Assembly: GCA_947497315.1 (NCBI GenBank)
Contig: CANMFX010000001.1
Location: 806,001 to 870,000 of the forward strand
Reading direction: 5' to 3'
DNA length: 64,000 nucleotides
Source of the DNA: an uncultured Sphingomonadaceae bacterium
GTDB taxonomy: Bacteria; Pseudomonadota; Alphaproteobacteria; Sphingomonadales; Sphingomonadaceae
The notes beneath the pieces are model-generated. The model made no database searches, was not told the DNA's origin, and saw nothing but the letters and a program-made list of their open reading frames with translations. Shown here in pieces: positions 46,858 through 55,819 of the stretch (the first letter of the stretch is position 1; every line of letters begins with the position of its first letter). A program made the translations under genes and the position numbers.

Positions 46858-49800
46858 CTAGAAGTCCACTTCGACACCGGCATAGAAGAACCGCCCGGTG
46901 TTGGTAAAAATGCCGCCACCTTGGCTCGTGCCATCCAGGTCCAAAGGGGGAAGGCGGTCAAAAACATTGTCAATACCGGCGTAAAAACGGAAGCGCTCTT
47001 CCACGTCCATGCCCAAACGGATATCGTGATAGAACACGTCTGGGTAGAATACTCGCGGAAAAGCATCTGGATCCCTTGGTGGTTCTCCATCGAAGGCATT
47101 TTGGGTCTCATATTCGGTGGCGATGGTCTGTTTGCCAATATAGCGCAAATCATATGAGACATCGAAATCACCGAAATCAAGCGCGACGCGGAATGTGCTT
47201 GTCCATTCCGGATCGCCCAGTTCGCTCTTTAACCGATCAGCAAAATCTGGCTGGGTGATGTCGGTGAACTGGGTCCGGTCAATGAGATAGCTTGTCAGCC
47301 ACCGCGTGCTGAGCTGCACGCCGTCAAATATCTCTCCAGTGTAAGAAATGTCAAAATCGATACCCGAGGTTTCGAGCCTGGCGAAGTTAAATGGCCCGGC
47401 GCGGAAGGAATCCCCTATAACAGGTAGACTGATGACGTCGGCACCGATCCTGCGATCCGATTGTCCGGTAAATGTACCATCGGGTCGCCGTGAAATCGCA
47501 TCACAGAACGGATTGTCGATACCGCCTGGATTATCATAGCATTGATTAACGATTGTCTGCCCGAGCAACGTGAAAATCACATCTTTCACGGTGATGTCAT
47601 AATAGTCGACAGCAACGGTCAGGCCTGGCGCAAAGCTCGGTTGATAGACGGCTCCGATGGTCAGGCTTTCACCGCGCTCCTCTGTCACATTGGGGTTGCC
47701 TGCATTCAGGCCCCGAACCCCGGAATTGGGTATATTTGTAAATGGCGTGACGCCGTCTGGGTTGAATGCGGGCACATTTGGATCAGCCAGGCAATTGGCT
47801 CTGCGATTGGGGTTGTTTTCAATATTCTGTGCACTGCACGGGTCCTGAAAGTTGTTGGCAAAAGTTTGTGACCCTGCATCAAACTGATCTGAGAGGGTTG
47901 GCGCGCGGACAGACTCTGCATAGCCGACCCGCAGCCGAAGATCACTGATCGGCGCATAGGTACCGGAAAGGTTGTAAGCGAATACTGTACCGACCGCTCC
48001 TTTATAGTCGGAAACCCGGCCAGCGGCTTGGAACGTGAGTTCTTCGGCGAATGGTACATCGGCAAGAATAGGCAGGTTTATCTCGCCATAGGCTTCCCAG
48101 ACCTCTGCGGCTGGCGGATCGAACTCGGCGATCGCGTTCAGGAAAGTCGCTCCGCTTTCTGTTACATCATCAAATTTTGAAAATGCCGTATCACGGCGAT
48201 ATTCACCGCCGATGACAAAACTGACCGGTCCGCCGGGTAGTTCAAACAAATCAGACGTGTCGCCGGCTACAAAGGCCGTTGCGCTATATTGTTCAGCCTT
48301 TTCATCGCGTGACGAGGTAAACAAAAAATAGTCTTTCGATGCCTGCGAAACATTACCCACGCCGAACAGATTGGCTGGTGCACATGCTGGATCGTCATTG
48401 GTCGGATCGGCATCGGCATTAATAGCGCACACAATGTCGCCACTGGCGTTGCGCACTGCATCTCTCGCATTGAAAAATTCGTTTATGAGGATATTGCCTC
48501 TGGTTTCGTAGAACGTATCGAGGCGGCCATAGTTAAACGCGACCTCATATTTCCAGTCATCGTTAAAAGTACCGTCGACGCCAACTACGATGCGATAGGT
48601 TTCGCGTCGGTGATCTTCACCGCGTCCACCGAAATCAGTATCGAAGCGAAAAGCATTAAAGTTAGTTACCCCATCAGGTAAGCTGGACACCAGAAGATCA
48701 CGGCTTTCGGTGTCAAGAAAAGGGTTGTCGATGCTGAACGGGTTGTTGAAAAAAGTCGCTTGCCCTTCCTGGACGGCGTCAATGCGGACATATTTTGCTT
48801 CGATAAAGGGACGAAATGCATCGGATATTTCATAGCTACCCAGGAAATTGACCGCATAGCGCTCCAAGCCGGCCTGCAATAATCCTGTGTTGTTCAAGGT
48901 AGAGCCCAGGCCGCCGACCGCATTATTCGAACCAACTGGTCGCAGGTCCTGAATAACCGGGTTGGCAATAAGGCGTCCATTTTCGTTGAAAACAAAAGTT
49001 CGACCCAGTTCGTTATTTCCTCCGCCAGCGGCAAACAAGCCGGTACAATTGACCGCCCTGCGCCTGTCTATTTGAGCAAAATCGGGATCCGTGGGATCAA
49101 CTGCCTCGGGACAGCTGGATGTGTAAAGTCCGCCATCCGAGATATTGTTATTACGTATGCCCCGAATAAAAGCCCGATCCGGAACGCCATTGCCGGTACT
49201 CGGTTCGCCAATTCGGTCTTCGACAATCTGGAATTGATTACGACCAGAAAACGCCCCCGTTAAATTGTCTCGTTGTCGGTTGAAGAGCGGGTCTGAATTG
49301 GCATATTCCAGTGCTATGGCAACATTGCCACGTTCATCTCCGAAATTCTCACCAATTGTCAGACTCGCAAATTGCGATGCCCGGTCGCCTTCGCTGGAAA
49401 TGCCGGCCTGTCCTCGAAACCGGATGCCTTCAAAGTCGCGTTTCAAAACAAAGTTGACGACACCAGCAACAGCATCGGCACCATAAATGGCCGAATTGCC
49501 GCCGGTGACAATATCCACACGTTCCACCAAATCCGTCGGGATTGTATTTACATCGACCCTAAAATCGCCAGGTGATGAAGTGACATGACGGCGCCCGTTG
49601 ACCAGTACCAGGGTTCTGAGTGTTCCAAGGCCGCGAAGATCGAGCAAGTTGAGCCCGGCTGTACCAATGAATCGTGTGGAATTGCCTTGGCTGAATGTTG
49701 AACGCAATGCTGGCAGTTCATTGAGGGCATCGCCCAGAGAGACATTGCCAGTAGCCACCAAATCTTCAATCTCGACGCTTGTAATCGGTACTGGCGAAGA

Positions 49801-49995
49801 AACGTTCGGGTTCTGAATCCGGGTGCCGGTCACCACAATTACGGAATCATCTGCATCCGATTCGCTTTGTTCGGCCTGAGCTTCGTCGTCATTTGCACTT
49901 TGAGCTTCGGCAGTCGTTGCCGAAATTGCCATCGCCATAATCGCTGCTGAAGCAAAAAAATGATGCACGGTTTTCGTTTTATAATTGGATTGCAT
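46858..49995 (-). CDS. TonB-dependent outer-membrane receptor of the galactoside locus
   Basis: A 1045-residue receptor. It has a signal peptide (to AEAQ, about residue 32), a short acidic stretch, a TonB-box-like SVIVVTGTRI (about 51-60), a plug domain with LLDLRGLGTLRTLVLVNGRR and IYGADAVAGVVNF, and a long barrel ending with aromatic Phe (YAGVEVDF). Its size is at the upper end of the family, with cysteine pairs in extracellular loops. Because it is next to an alpha-galactosidase and symporter, galactosides are the likely substrate, but the family also includes siderophore and B12 transporters. Confidence 0.93.
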   Translation of the reverse strand: MQSNYKTKTVHHFFASAAIMAMAISATTAEAQSANDDEAQAEQSESDADDSVIVVTGTRIQNPNVSSPVPITSVEIEDLVATGNVSLGDALNELPALRSTFSQGNSTRFIGTAGLNLLDLRGLGTLRTLVLVNGRRHVTSSPGDFRVDVNTIPTDLVERVDIVTGGNSAIYGADAVAGVVNFVLKRDFEGIRFRGQAGISSEGDRASQFASLTIGENFGDERGNVAIALEYANSDPLFNRQRDNLTGAFSGRNQFQIVEDRIGEPSTGNGVPDRAFIRGIRNNNISDGGLYTSSCPEAVDPTDPDFAQIDRRRAVNCTGLFAAGGGNNELGRTFVFNENGRLIANPVIQDLRPVGSNNAVGGLGSTLNNTGLLQAGLERYAVNFLGSYEISDAFRPFIEAKYVRIDAVQEGQATFFNNPFSIDNPFLDTESRDLLVSSLPDGVTNFNAFRFDTDFGGRGEDHRRETYRIVVGVDGTFNDDWKYEVAFNYGRLDTFYETRGNILINEFFNARDAVRNASGDIVCAINADADPTNDDPACAPANLFGVGNVSQASKDYFLFTSSRDEKAEQYSATAFVAGDTSDLFELPGGPVSFVIGGEYRRDTAFSKFDDVTESGATFLNAIAEFDPPAAEVWEAYGEINLPILADVPFAEELTFQAAGRVSDYKGAVGTVFAYNLSGTYAPISDLRLRVGYAESVRAPTLSDQFDAGSQTFANNFQDPCSAQNIENNPNRRANCLADPNVPAFNPDGVTPFTNIPNSGVRGLNAGNPNVTEERGESLTIGAVYQPSFAPGLTVAVDYYDITVKDVIFTLLGQTIVNQCYDNPGGIDNPFCDAISRRPDGTFTGQSDRRIGADVISLPVIGDSFRAGPFNFARLETSGIDFDISYTGEIFDGVQLSTRWLTSYLIDRTQFTDITQPDFADRLKSELGDPEWTSTFRVALDFGDFDVSYDLRYIGKQTIATEYETQNAFDGEPPRDPDAFPRVFYPDVFYHDIRLGMDVEERFRFYAGIDNVFDRLPPLDLDGTSQGGGIFTNTGRFFYAGVEVDF

Positions 49996-50482
49996 GTTGG
50001 GGGCTCCCTGCTTGGTTGCAAGGGTAACTATATAATATTAGGAGATTTTCATCAATAAAATAAAAAAAAGTACAAATATATAAGTTTACAATATTGTATA
50101 ATTTAACTATTTATTTACATTAATGTAAATTACCAAATGTAATATGATAATGCATCTATATGCCTGTGTGAAAAGAGAAATATCTTCCGTTTTTGGGAAT
50201 TTTGCGGTCGAATATTTTTGCATTTCCAGTCGGAACGGCAGGCTTCACCCGTTAGCGGAAAGCCGGTCTATTCTGGTGCATATTGACGCAAGAGCCATTG
50301 CGGCTGTTTGTAATCCACAAAGCAATGGCAGCCATATATCCGAGCATACAGCGTCAAATAACTAGCCGTTAACGCAGGTCGTAAGGCAGGACGAAGTGGT
50401 CAGCAAAAAGCTGAAGGACCACATTACTTTTTCGGTTCGGATCTATATCGCATCACTCCGAAGAGCGGGCGAGAGCAATACT
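49996..50482. other. gene-free AT-rich control region
   Basis: Between the receptor gene and the MucR-like gene. Positions about 50030-50150 are much more AT-rich than the rest of the window and hold two palindromes (listed separately). At 50396-50422 a GTGGTC/GACCAC hairpin is followed by ATTACTTTTT, possibly a weak terminator. I see no convincing gene; a 73-codon frame at 50144-50365 has no family or ribosome site. Confidence 0.55.
50087..50130. promoter_or_regulatory. palindrome pair upstream of the TonB receptor gene
   Basis: TACAATATTGTA at 50087-50098 and ATTTACATTAATGTAAAT at 50113-50130 are both perfect palindromes within the AT-rich tract about 90-135 bases upstream of the receptor start. 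They are candidate operators for a repressor, or curved AT-rich sites for the neighbouring MucR-like protein. Confidence 0.5.
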
Positions 50483-50887
50483 CTATTTCCGGCCCAAACC
50501 AATTTTTGTAGCCAGGCCGCTGCGAACTTTTGAATAATTTGAAGATACCATCGGATAATCCGGTGCAAGACCCCACTTGGCCCGATATTCCTCAGGTGTC
50601 ATATTATAGCTCGTCATCAGGTGCCGTTTGAGCATTTTGAATTTTTTACCATCTTCCAAACAAACAATATGATCCGGCTGGATGGAATCCTCAATTGGCA
50701 CTGCCGGTTCTTGTTTCGTCTTGGTCGGCGCTGATTTGCCAGCAAGCTCTGACATTGCCCCATGCACACTATTGATCAGCAATGGTAGGTCAGAGACCGC
50801 AACGCTATTGTTATTAACATGAGCCACGACAATTTGTGACGTCAACGCGATTAGTGTTTCGTCCATCCGATTGTTAGTTTCTGTCAT
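50483..50887 (-). CDS. MucR/Ros-family transcriptional regulator with altered zinc site
   Basis: A 134-residue protein with the N-terminal oligomerisation region of MucR (about 8-50), a flexible linker, and the Ros/MucR DNA-binding domain (HIVCLEDGKKFKMLKRHL then YNMTPEEYRAKWGL). The expected metal ligands map to Cys76, Asp79, His89 and Ser93: the last histidine is missing, as in the zinc-free Ml proteins of Mesorhizobium. MucR proteins bind AT-rich DNA like H-NS. The AT-rich tract 350 bases away in front of the receptor gene is a natural target. Confidence 0.9.
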   Translation of the reverse strand: MTETNNRMDETLIALTSQIVVAHVNNNSVAVSDLPLLINSVHGAMSELAGKSAPTKTKQEPAVPIEDSIQPDHIVCLEDGKKFKMLKRHLMTSYNMTPEEYRAKWGLAPDYPMVSSNYSKVRSGLATKIGLGRK

Positions 50888-51073
50888 TTCCGCCCCATTT
50901 TCCCCATTTTATAATTTATATCCATTTCGGATATAAAAATCTGATGTCCTTTGCGGAAACATAAATCAAGTGCTTATTCACTATTGAATCGGGTAGAGAG
51001 CCAACAATCGGTCGTTGTCCGTTTTCAGGACAATATTTCTTGACCTTATTGCAGAATAATATGCGCTAAATTC

Positions 51074-51709
51074 TTATGCAATATAAGCGGCCGTTGTTTT
51101 CTGGGCGACATCCTCCGCGGAGACACCTGGAGCCAGTTCAATAAGTTTGAAGGGGCTGTCATGATCAACACGGTGGAACACCGCAAGATCGGTAATGATC
51201 ATGTCAACGACATTGGCGCCGGTTAGCGGCAGTGTGCATTCCGGTATGAACTTGGGACTGCCATCCTTGGCGCAATGATCCATTACCACGATGATTTTCT
51301 TTACACCCGCTACAAGATCCATCGCACCGCCCATGCCCTTGATCATTTTTCCCGGGATCATCCAGTTGGCGATATCGCCATTTTGAGCGACTTCCATGGC
51401 ACCTAATACAGTCAGATCAATATGCCCGCCGCGGATCATCGCAAAGCTGTCGGCGCTTCCGAAATAGCTGGAGGAGGGAAGCTCGCTAATGGTTTGTTTG
51501 CCAGCGTTGATCAAGTCGGCGTCAACTTCATCCTCATAAGGAAACGGACCAATACCAAGCATCCCGTTCTCGGATTGTAGTGTGACCTCGACACCATCAG
51601 GAATATGATTGGCTACCAGCGTGGGGATGCCGATACCCAAATTGACATAATAGCCGTCTTGCAGCTCTTGCGCCGCACGCGCGGCCATTTGATTTCTATC
51701 CCACGGCAT
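51074..51709 (-). CDS. scoB: 3-oxoacid CoA-transferase subunit B
   Basis: The 211-residue beta subunit carries the catalytic glutamate in [12 protein letters not shown] (about residue 48), which forms the CoA thioester. With ScoA it transfers CoA from succinyl-CoA to acetoacetate or another 3-oxoacid. The family length is normal. It is read after scoA and the DUF5076 gene, 54 bases beyond the latter. Confidence 0.95.
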   Translation of the reverse strand: MPWDRNQMAARAAQELQDGYYVNLGIGIPTLVANHIPDGVEVTLQSENGMLGIGPFPYEDEVDADLINAGKQTISELPSSSYFGSADSFAMIRGGHIDLTVLGAMEVAQNGDIANWMIPGKMIKGMGGAMDLVAGVKKIIVVMDHCAKDGSPKFIPECTLPLTGANVVDMIITDLAVFHRVDHDSPFKLIELAPGVSAEDVAQKTTAAYIA

Positions 51710-51763
51710 GAATCTTGTCTTTCATCTTGGTTGTCAGCTCTGACATCTTAGGAAGCCTAGACT

Positions 51764-52096
51764 TCAGTCTGGTTTCTGGTAATTTTGCACGGTGTCGAGG
51801 TCCGTTGTGTTACGGTTCCGTTCGGCATCCAAACCGGCCCATATCCGATCAAGCGCCTCCGCCTCCGAAATATCTTGCGCCTGCGCATAAGCCCGCGCAC
51901 CATGCCGAATGGAATCTACCATTAGCATACCGTACATTTCCGGCATTTCCAGATTTTCGGGTTGGATGATGCAGGTAGCTCCTCCACCATCTTCCACCCA
52001 CAAACGGGCGACTTCGTGCGATTGATCAAGGAAATCAAACTGGTCGACTGAAATGGCATTGTTGAAACGCCCGCCCCGTTTTTTGTTACCGAACAT
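51764..52096 (-). CDS. DUF5076 domain protein between scoA and scoB
   Basis: A 110-residue soluble protein that I place in the DUF5076 family (ISVDQFDFLDQSHEVARLWVEDGGGATCIIQPENL core). Function unknown. The start ATG 52096 shares a base with the scoA stop (TGATG), so it is co-translated with scoA. Its conserved position inside a CoA-transferase operon in related genomes, as I recall, suggests an accessory role, not proven. TTG 52099 is a less likely start. Confidence 0.75.
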   Translation of the reverse strand: MFGNKKRGGRFNNAISVDQFDFLDQSHEVARLWVEDGGGATCIIQPENLEMPEMYGMLMVDSIRHGARAYAQAQDISEAEALDRIWAGLDAERNRNTTDLDTVQNYQKPD

Positions 52097-52803
52097 CAAG
52101 CTGTCTCCCGTTCTCTTGTCATGCGAAATTCGATTTTCTTGTCATAGGGTGCGCCTTTGATAAGGCGTTTGACATAGATGCTCGGCAGATGGATGGCGTC
52201 TGGATCGAGTTCACCAACCTCAACAATTTCCTCGACCTCTGCGACGCAAATCTTTCCGGCGGTCGCCATTGGTGCGTTGAAATTGCGGGCGGTTTTGCGA
52301 AAGATCAGATTGCCTGCCTTGTCCGCTTTCCACCCCTTGATCAGGCACAAGTCGGCGTAAATGCCGCGCTCGAGTATATAGTCTTCACCATCGAAGCTCT
52401 TCACTTCCTTGCCTTCAGCGACCTGCGTGCCGACGCCGGTTTTCGTATAGAATCCCGGTATGCCTGCCCCGCCAGCACGGCAACGTTCGGCCAAGGTTCC
52501 TTGCGGGCAGAATTCCACCTCCAACTCGCCTGACAAAAATTGCCGCTCAAATTCCTTATTCTCTCCGACATAAGAAGAGATCATTTTTTTCACCTGCTTG
52601 GAGCGCAGAAGCTTGCCGAGGCCTTCATTGTCAATGCCCGCATTATTCGATGCAATGGTGAGATTTTTCACCCCGTCTGCCTGAAGCGCATCAATCAGGC
52701 GCTCGGGAATTCCGCATAACCCAAACCCGCCAACGCACAAGTGCATGCCATCAAATAACAGCCCGTCGAGTGCCGCGGCTGCATCGGAATAGATTTTCTT
52801 CAT
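52096..52803 (-). CDS. scoA: 3-oxoacid CoA-transferase subunit A
   Basis: The 235-residue alpha subunit with the glycine-rich CoA-binding motif [18 protein letters not shown] (about 22-39), and segments [24 protein letters not shown] and FNAPMA typical of the family. It forms the transferase with ScoB; the two genes are separated here by DUF5076. The head of the operon; 90 bases separate it from the divergent phytase-like gene. Confidence 0.96.
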   Translation of the reverse strand: MKKIYSDAAAALDGLLFDGMHLCVGGFGLCGIPERLIDALQADGVKNLTIASNNAGIDNEGLGKLLRSKQVKKMISSYVGENKEFERQFLSGELEVEFCPQGTLAERCRAGGAGIPGFYTKTGVGTQVAEGKEVKSFDGEDYILERGIYADLCLIKGWKADKAGNLIFRKTARNFNAPMATAGKICVAEVEEIVEVGELDPDAIHLPSIYVKRLIKGAPYDKKIEFRMTRERETA

Positions 52804-52893
52804 AGAAGCGCCTTTTTCCTGTTCTTTCGGCCTCCTAGCCCAAGTTTCGATCTATCGTCCAGATTAGAATATATTTGCGCTCACAGATCGGTT

Positions 52894-54006
52894 ATGGGCG
52901 CGATTGTGATCCGAATATTCGCCTGTATCTCGTTGCTCTTTTTCCTTGTCCCAGTGACCTATGTTCACGGGCCGGCACCGGACAAGAATGACAGTCAATT
53001 CATTGAGTTGGAGCCAATCAGTTTTGACTCGGACGACCCCAAGCGAACCAAGTCGGGCAGACTTGAGTTTTTGCGTGGTTGGAAGCTATCGAGTGATAAT
53101 GCTGATTTCGGCGGTGTCTCATCAATGTTGGCACTAGCTGACCATCGCTTCTTCATGTTGAGTGACGCGGGAATCCTGATCGGCTTCACGCTTGATGAGC
53201 AGAAGGGGCAGGTCAAGCGGCCGTTCATCGCGCCACTGCCGGATGGGCCGCCGGCGGACAATGAATTTGCCAAAAAAAATTGGGACGCTGAGTCACTGGT
53301 TCATGATCCGGAGACGGGCCAATATTGGGTCGGCTATGAACGCTATCATGGCGTGTGGCGCTATGGCCCGTCCTTTGCGCGAAAAGAGGCAGAGCATAAG
53401 GTCAAGGCGATGCAGAAATGGCCCAAGAACGGAGGCGCAGAAGCCATGTTGCGCTTGCCGGGTAATGATGACGATCCGGACCGCTTTCTGGTTTTCTCGG
53501 AATCCGCCGATTATAGCAAAGGCGGTTATCAGGCGCTGATTTTTGACGGCGACCCGGCTGAAGCGGATATAAAGCCCAAGCTGTTTGGATATCGCCCTCC
53601 AAGGGGATATGAGATCACGGATGCGACGTTGTTGCCCGATGGCCGCGCGCTATTGCTGCATCGTCGTTTCACACCACTGGAGGGCGTGTCAGCGATTGTG
53701 TCAGTTGGTGATTTATCTGAGATCGCTGCTGGCGAGGTGTGGACATCGCAGCGGATTGCGTCGCTTAAACCGCCGATGAAGGTTGACAACATGGAGGCGT
53801 TGGCAGTCACTGTAGAGGATGATGAAACAATAATATGGATCGCATCGGATGATAATTTCAATGCGTTTCAGGAAACCCTGTTGATGAAGTTCCGGTTGCT
53901 GCCGGGTAAGCGCAAAAGGACGAAGGGCAAGGCCGATACGCCGGCATCCGGAGCCCAAAACGAAAAAGCCGAGGCAAGCCCCGGCTTTTCATCAATTACC
54001 AACTAA
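52894..54006 (+). CDS. exported esterase-like protein of the phytase family (PF13449 type)
   Basis: A 370-residue protein with a signal peptide or anchor (about 5-25), followed by a beta-propeller-like domain. The segments GGVSSMLALADHRFFMLSDAG and MEALAVTVEDDETIIWIASDDNF are typical of the 'esterase-like activity of phytase' family. No substrate is known. The C-terminal tail is basic, then low-complexity; its last codons include the terminator of rpmB on the other strand (53964-53989). Confidence 0.82.
   Translation: MGAIVIRIFACISLLFFLVPVTYVHGPAPDKNDSQFIELEPISFDSDDPKRTKSGRLEFLRGWKLSSDNADFGGVSSMLALADHRFFMLSDAGILIGFTLDEQKGQVKRPFIAPLPDGPPADNEFAKKNWDAESLVHDPETGQYWVGYERYHGVWRYGPSFARKEAEHKVKAMQKWPKNGGAEAMLRLPGNDDDPDRFLVFSESADYSKGGYQALIFDGDPAEADIKPKLFGYRPPRGYEITDATLLPDGRALLLHRRFTPLEGVSAIVSVGDLSEIAAGEVWTSQRIASLKPPMKVDNMEALAVTVEDDETIIWIASDDNFNAFQETLLMKFRLLPGKRKRTKGKADTPASGAQNEKAEASPGFSSITN
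53964..53989 (-). terminator. rpmB terminator embedded in the opposite coding region
   Basis: On the minus strand, an 11-pair stem (one G-T pair, loop CTTG) is followed by TTTTTCG, 35 bases after the rpmB stop. It lies inside the last codons of the convergent phytase-like gene; on the plus strand the stem has one A-C mismatch. Confidence 0.8.
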
Positions 54007-54023
54007 ATACCAAAAAAAGTATT

Positions 54024-54311
54024 TTAAGCAGCAGCCTGCTTCTTGGCGATTTCTTTTTTGAGGCGGCGCACGCGCAGGCTCAACTTATCGTCGGATGTTT
54101 TCAGCAGCCAGTTATCCAAGCCGCCAACATGCTCCACCGAACGGAGGCCGTGGGTTGATACACGCAGCTTCACGCCTTTGCCGAGCGCGTCGGACAACAG
54201 GGTCACATTTTGCAGGTTCGGTAAAAAGGTTTTCTTGGTACGGTTTTTGGCGTGCGATACGTTATTGCCTACCAGCCGAGTCTTACCTGTCAGTTCGCAA
54301 ATCCGCGACAT
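54024..54311 (-). CDS. rpmB: 50S ribosomal protein L28
   Basis: A 95-residue L28 with the normal start [10 protein letters not shown] and the [12 protein letters not shown] and [11 protein letters not shown] segments. The ATG 54311 is used; a longer frame to 54365 has no family support. It ends near a strong terminator at 53964-53989. Confidence 0.97.
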   Translation of the reverse strand: MSRICELTGKTRLVGNNVSHAKNRTKKTFLPNLQNVTLLSDALGKGVKLRVSTHGLRSVEHVGGLDNWLLKTSDDKLSLRVRRLKKEIAKKQAAA

Positions 54312-54548
54312 CTTACTTGTCCAATTTCTTGTTAATGAGTGATTCCCGTAGGAAAGACAGCGCACCTAACCGCAAAAGCGCCATCCGTCAAGCATCAGCC
54401 AACTAGATTATTTACCTTTATCACCACCAATCCAGCTGCGGCTTCGGAAGAGACAGAACGGTATTTTTGGGATCAGCGTGATTGTTTGAAGGCTTGCTTC
54501 GCCGGATTATATGGCTTTGGGTCGCAAACCGGGCTAATATTCTACGCT

Positions 54549-55007
54549 ATGGCGATAGATAAAGCCCGTACATATATGCGCCAAGCGCTCTCACTGGCCC
54601 ACGAAGCCGCTGCGGCCGGTGAGGTCCCGGTTGGCGCAGTTGTCGTTCACAATGGCCAGATTATAGCCGAAGCGCATAATCAGCCACGTGCAACCGGTGA
54701 TCCTACGGCCCATGCAGAAATAGTCGCCTTACGTGCAGCTACTGCGAAACTGGGAACGGAAAAGCTGATGCAGTGCGACCTTTGGGTGACTCTGGAACCG
54801 TGCACCATGTGCGCGGGGGCTATTTCCCACGCGCGGATCAAACGGCTCTATTACGGGGCCACTGATCCAAAAGGCGGAGCGGTAGACAGCGGCGTGAATT
54901 TCTTCGCCGCTGCCACCTGTCATCACGCTCCCGAAGTCTATGCCGGTTTCGACGAGGTCGAATCGGCTAACTTGCTCAGGGATTTCTTTAAAAACCGCCG
55001 TTATTGA
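54549..55007 (+). CDS. tadA: tRNA-specific adenosine deaminase
   Basis: A 152-residue zinc deaminase that converts A34 to inosine in tRNA-Arg(ACG). Zinc ligands and the catalytic Glu are in TAHAEIVAL (about 53-61) and EPCTMCAGA (about 82-90). The ATG 54549 starts MAIDKARTYM; upstream open frame to 54339 is not conserved with the family. It is convergent with the response-regulator gene. Confidence 0.94.
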   Translation: MAIDKARTYMRQALSLAHEAAAAGEVPVGAVVVHNGQIIAEAHNQPRATGDPTAHAEIVALRAATAKLGTEKLMQCDLWVTLEPCTMCAGAISHARIKRLYYGATDPKGGAVDSGVNFFAAATCHHAPEVYAGFDEVESANLLRDFFKNRRY

Positions 55008-55018
55008 TGGCCGGTGTG

Positions 55019-55819
55019 TTAATGCACGAACCGCGCTACGACATCGCGATAGCTGCGACTCACTTTGACCTGCGCGCCTGATCCCAGGATCAGGAAGCAT
55101 TCGCCATTGGTGTGCGGTTTGACCTCACGAACCTGGCCCAGATTGACAATGGTAGACCGGTGCACCCGCTGAAAATTTCGCGGATCAAGACGCTTTTCGA
55201 GATCTTTCATCGTTTCGCGCAGGATCAGGGAATTGTCCGCAGTATAAATGCACATATAGTCGCCAGCAGCGTCAATCCGTTCAATCGTATCGACATCAAC
55301 CCGGAAAATCTGACCACGATCTTTCACATTGATGAGCTTTTCATAGCGACTGGCGGCTGCTGGTTCTTCGGCATTTTCCAGATCAGCCATAGCGTTGGGT
55401 GCGACTTCGCTGAGCACGTTTTTAAGCTTTTCAATCTCTTCTGCGCCGCGTTTTTCGGTAAGGCGGTTGCGGACGCGTTCCAGGGCATCGGCAAGCCTGT
55501 CGGGTTCTACCGGCTTCACCAGATAATCGACAGCCTCCGCTTCAAAGGCACGGACCGCATGGTCAGCAAAGGCGGTTACAAAAATGAACAGAGGTGGTTC
55601 GATCTCCATGATACCCTGAACGACCGAAAAGCCATCGAAACCAGGCATCTGGATGTCGAGAAACACCAGATCAGGCTTCAGTGTCTTGATCTTGCGAATA
55701 GCTTCGCGTCCATTGCTGCAGGTATCGATAACTTCGATATCTTCAAATTTTTCGAGACGAATCTGAAGGCCCTGAATGGCCAGTTTTTCGTCATCGACTA
55801 ATATCGTTTTTATCGTCAT
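55019..55819 (-). CDS. LytR/AlgR-family response regulator (LytTR)
   Basis: A 266-residue regulator with an N-terminal receiver domain (DDE near 9-11, phosphoacceptor Asp in LVFLDIQMPG at about 55, Lys in YLVKPVEPD) and a C-terminal LytTR DNA-binding domain (DYMCIYTADNSLILRETMKDLE, then FQRVHRSTIVNL). Its start overlaps the kinase stop as ATGA, so they form one two-component operon. Confidence 0.95.
   Translation of the reverse strand: MTIKTILVDDEKLAIQGLQIRLEKFEDIEVIDTCSNGREAIRKIKTLKPDLVFLDIQMPGFDGFSVVQGIMEIEPPLFIFVTAFADHAVRAFEAEAVDYLVKPVEPDRLADALERVRNRLTEKRGAEEIEKLKNVLSEVAPNAMADLENAEEPAAASRYEKLINVKDRGQIFRVDVDTIERIDAAGDYMCIYTADNSLILRETMKDLEKRLDPRNFQRVHRSTIVNLGQVREVKPHTNGECFLILGSGAQVKVSRSYRDVVARFVH

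Noticed and set aside
50144-50365. 73-codon open frame between receptor and MucR-like genes
   Set aside because: No ribosome site, no family, and atypical composition; treated as non-coding control DNA.
50396-50422. GTGGTC/GACCAC hairpin with a following T-rich stretch
   Set aside because: It points rightwards where no upstream plus-strand gene ends, and the T stretch is interrupted; noted only as a possible weak terminator.
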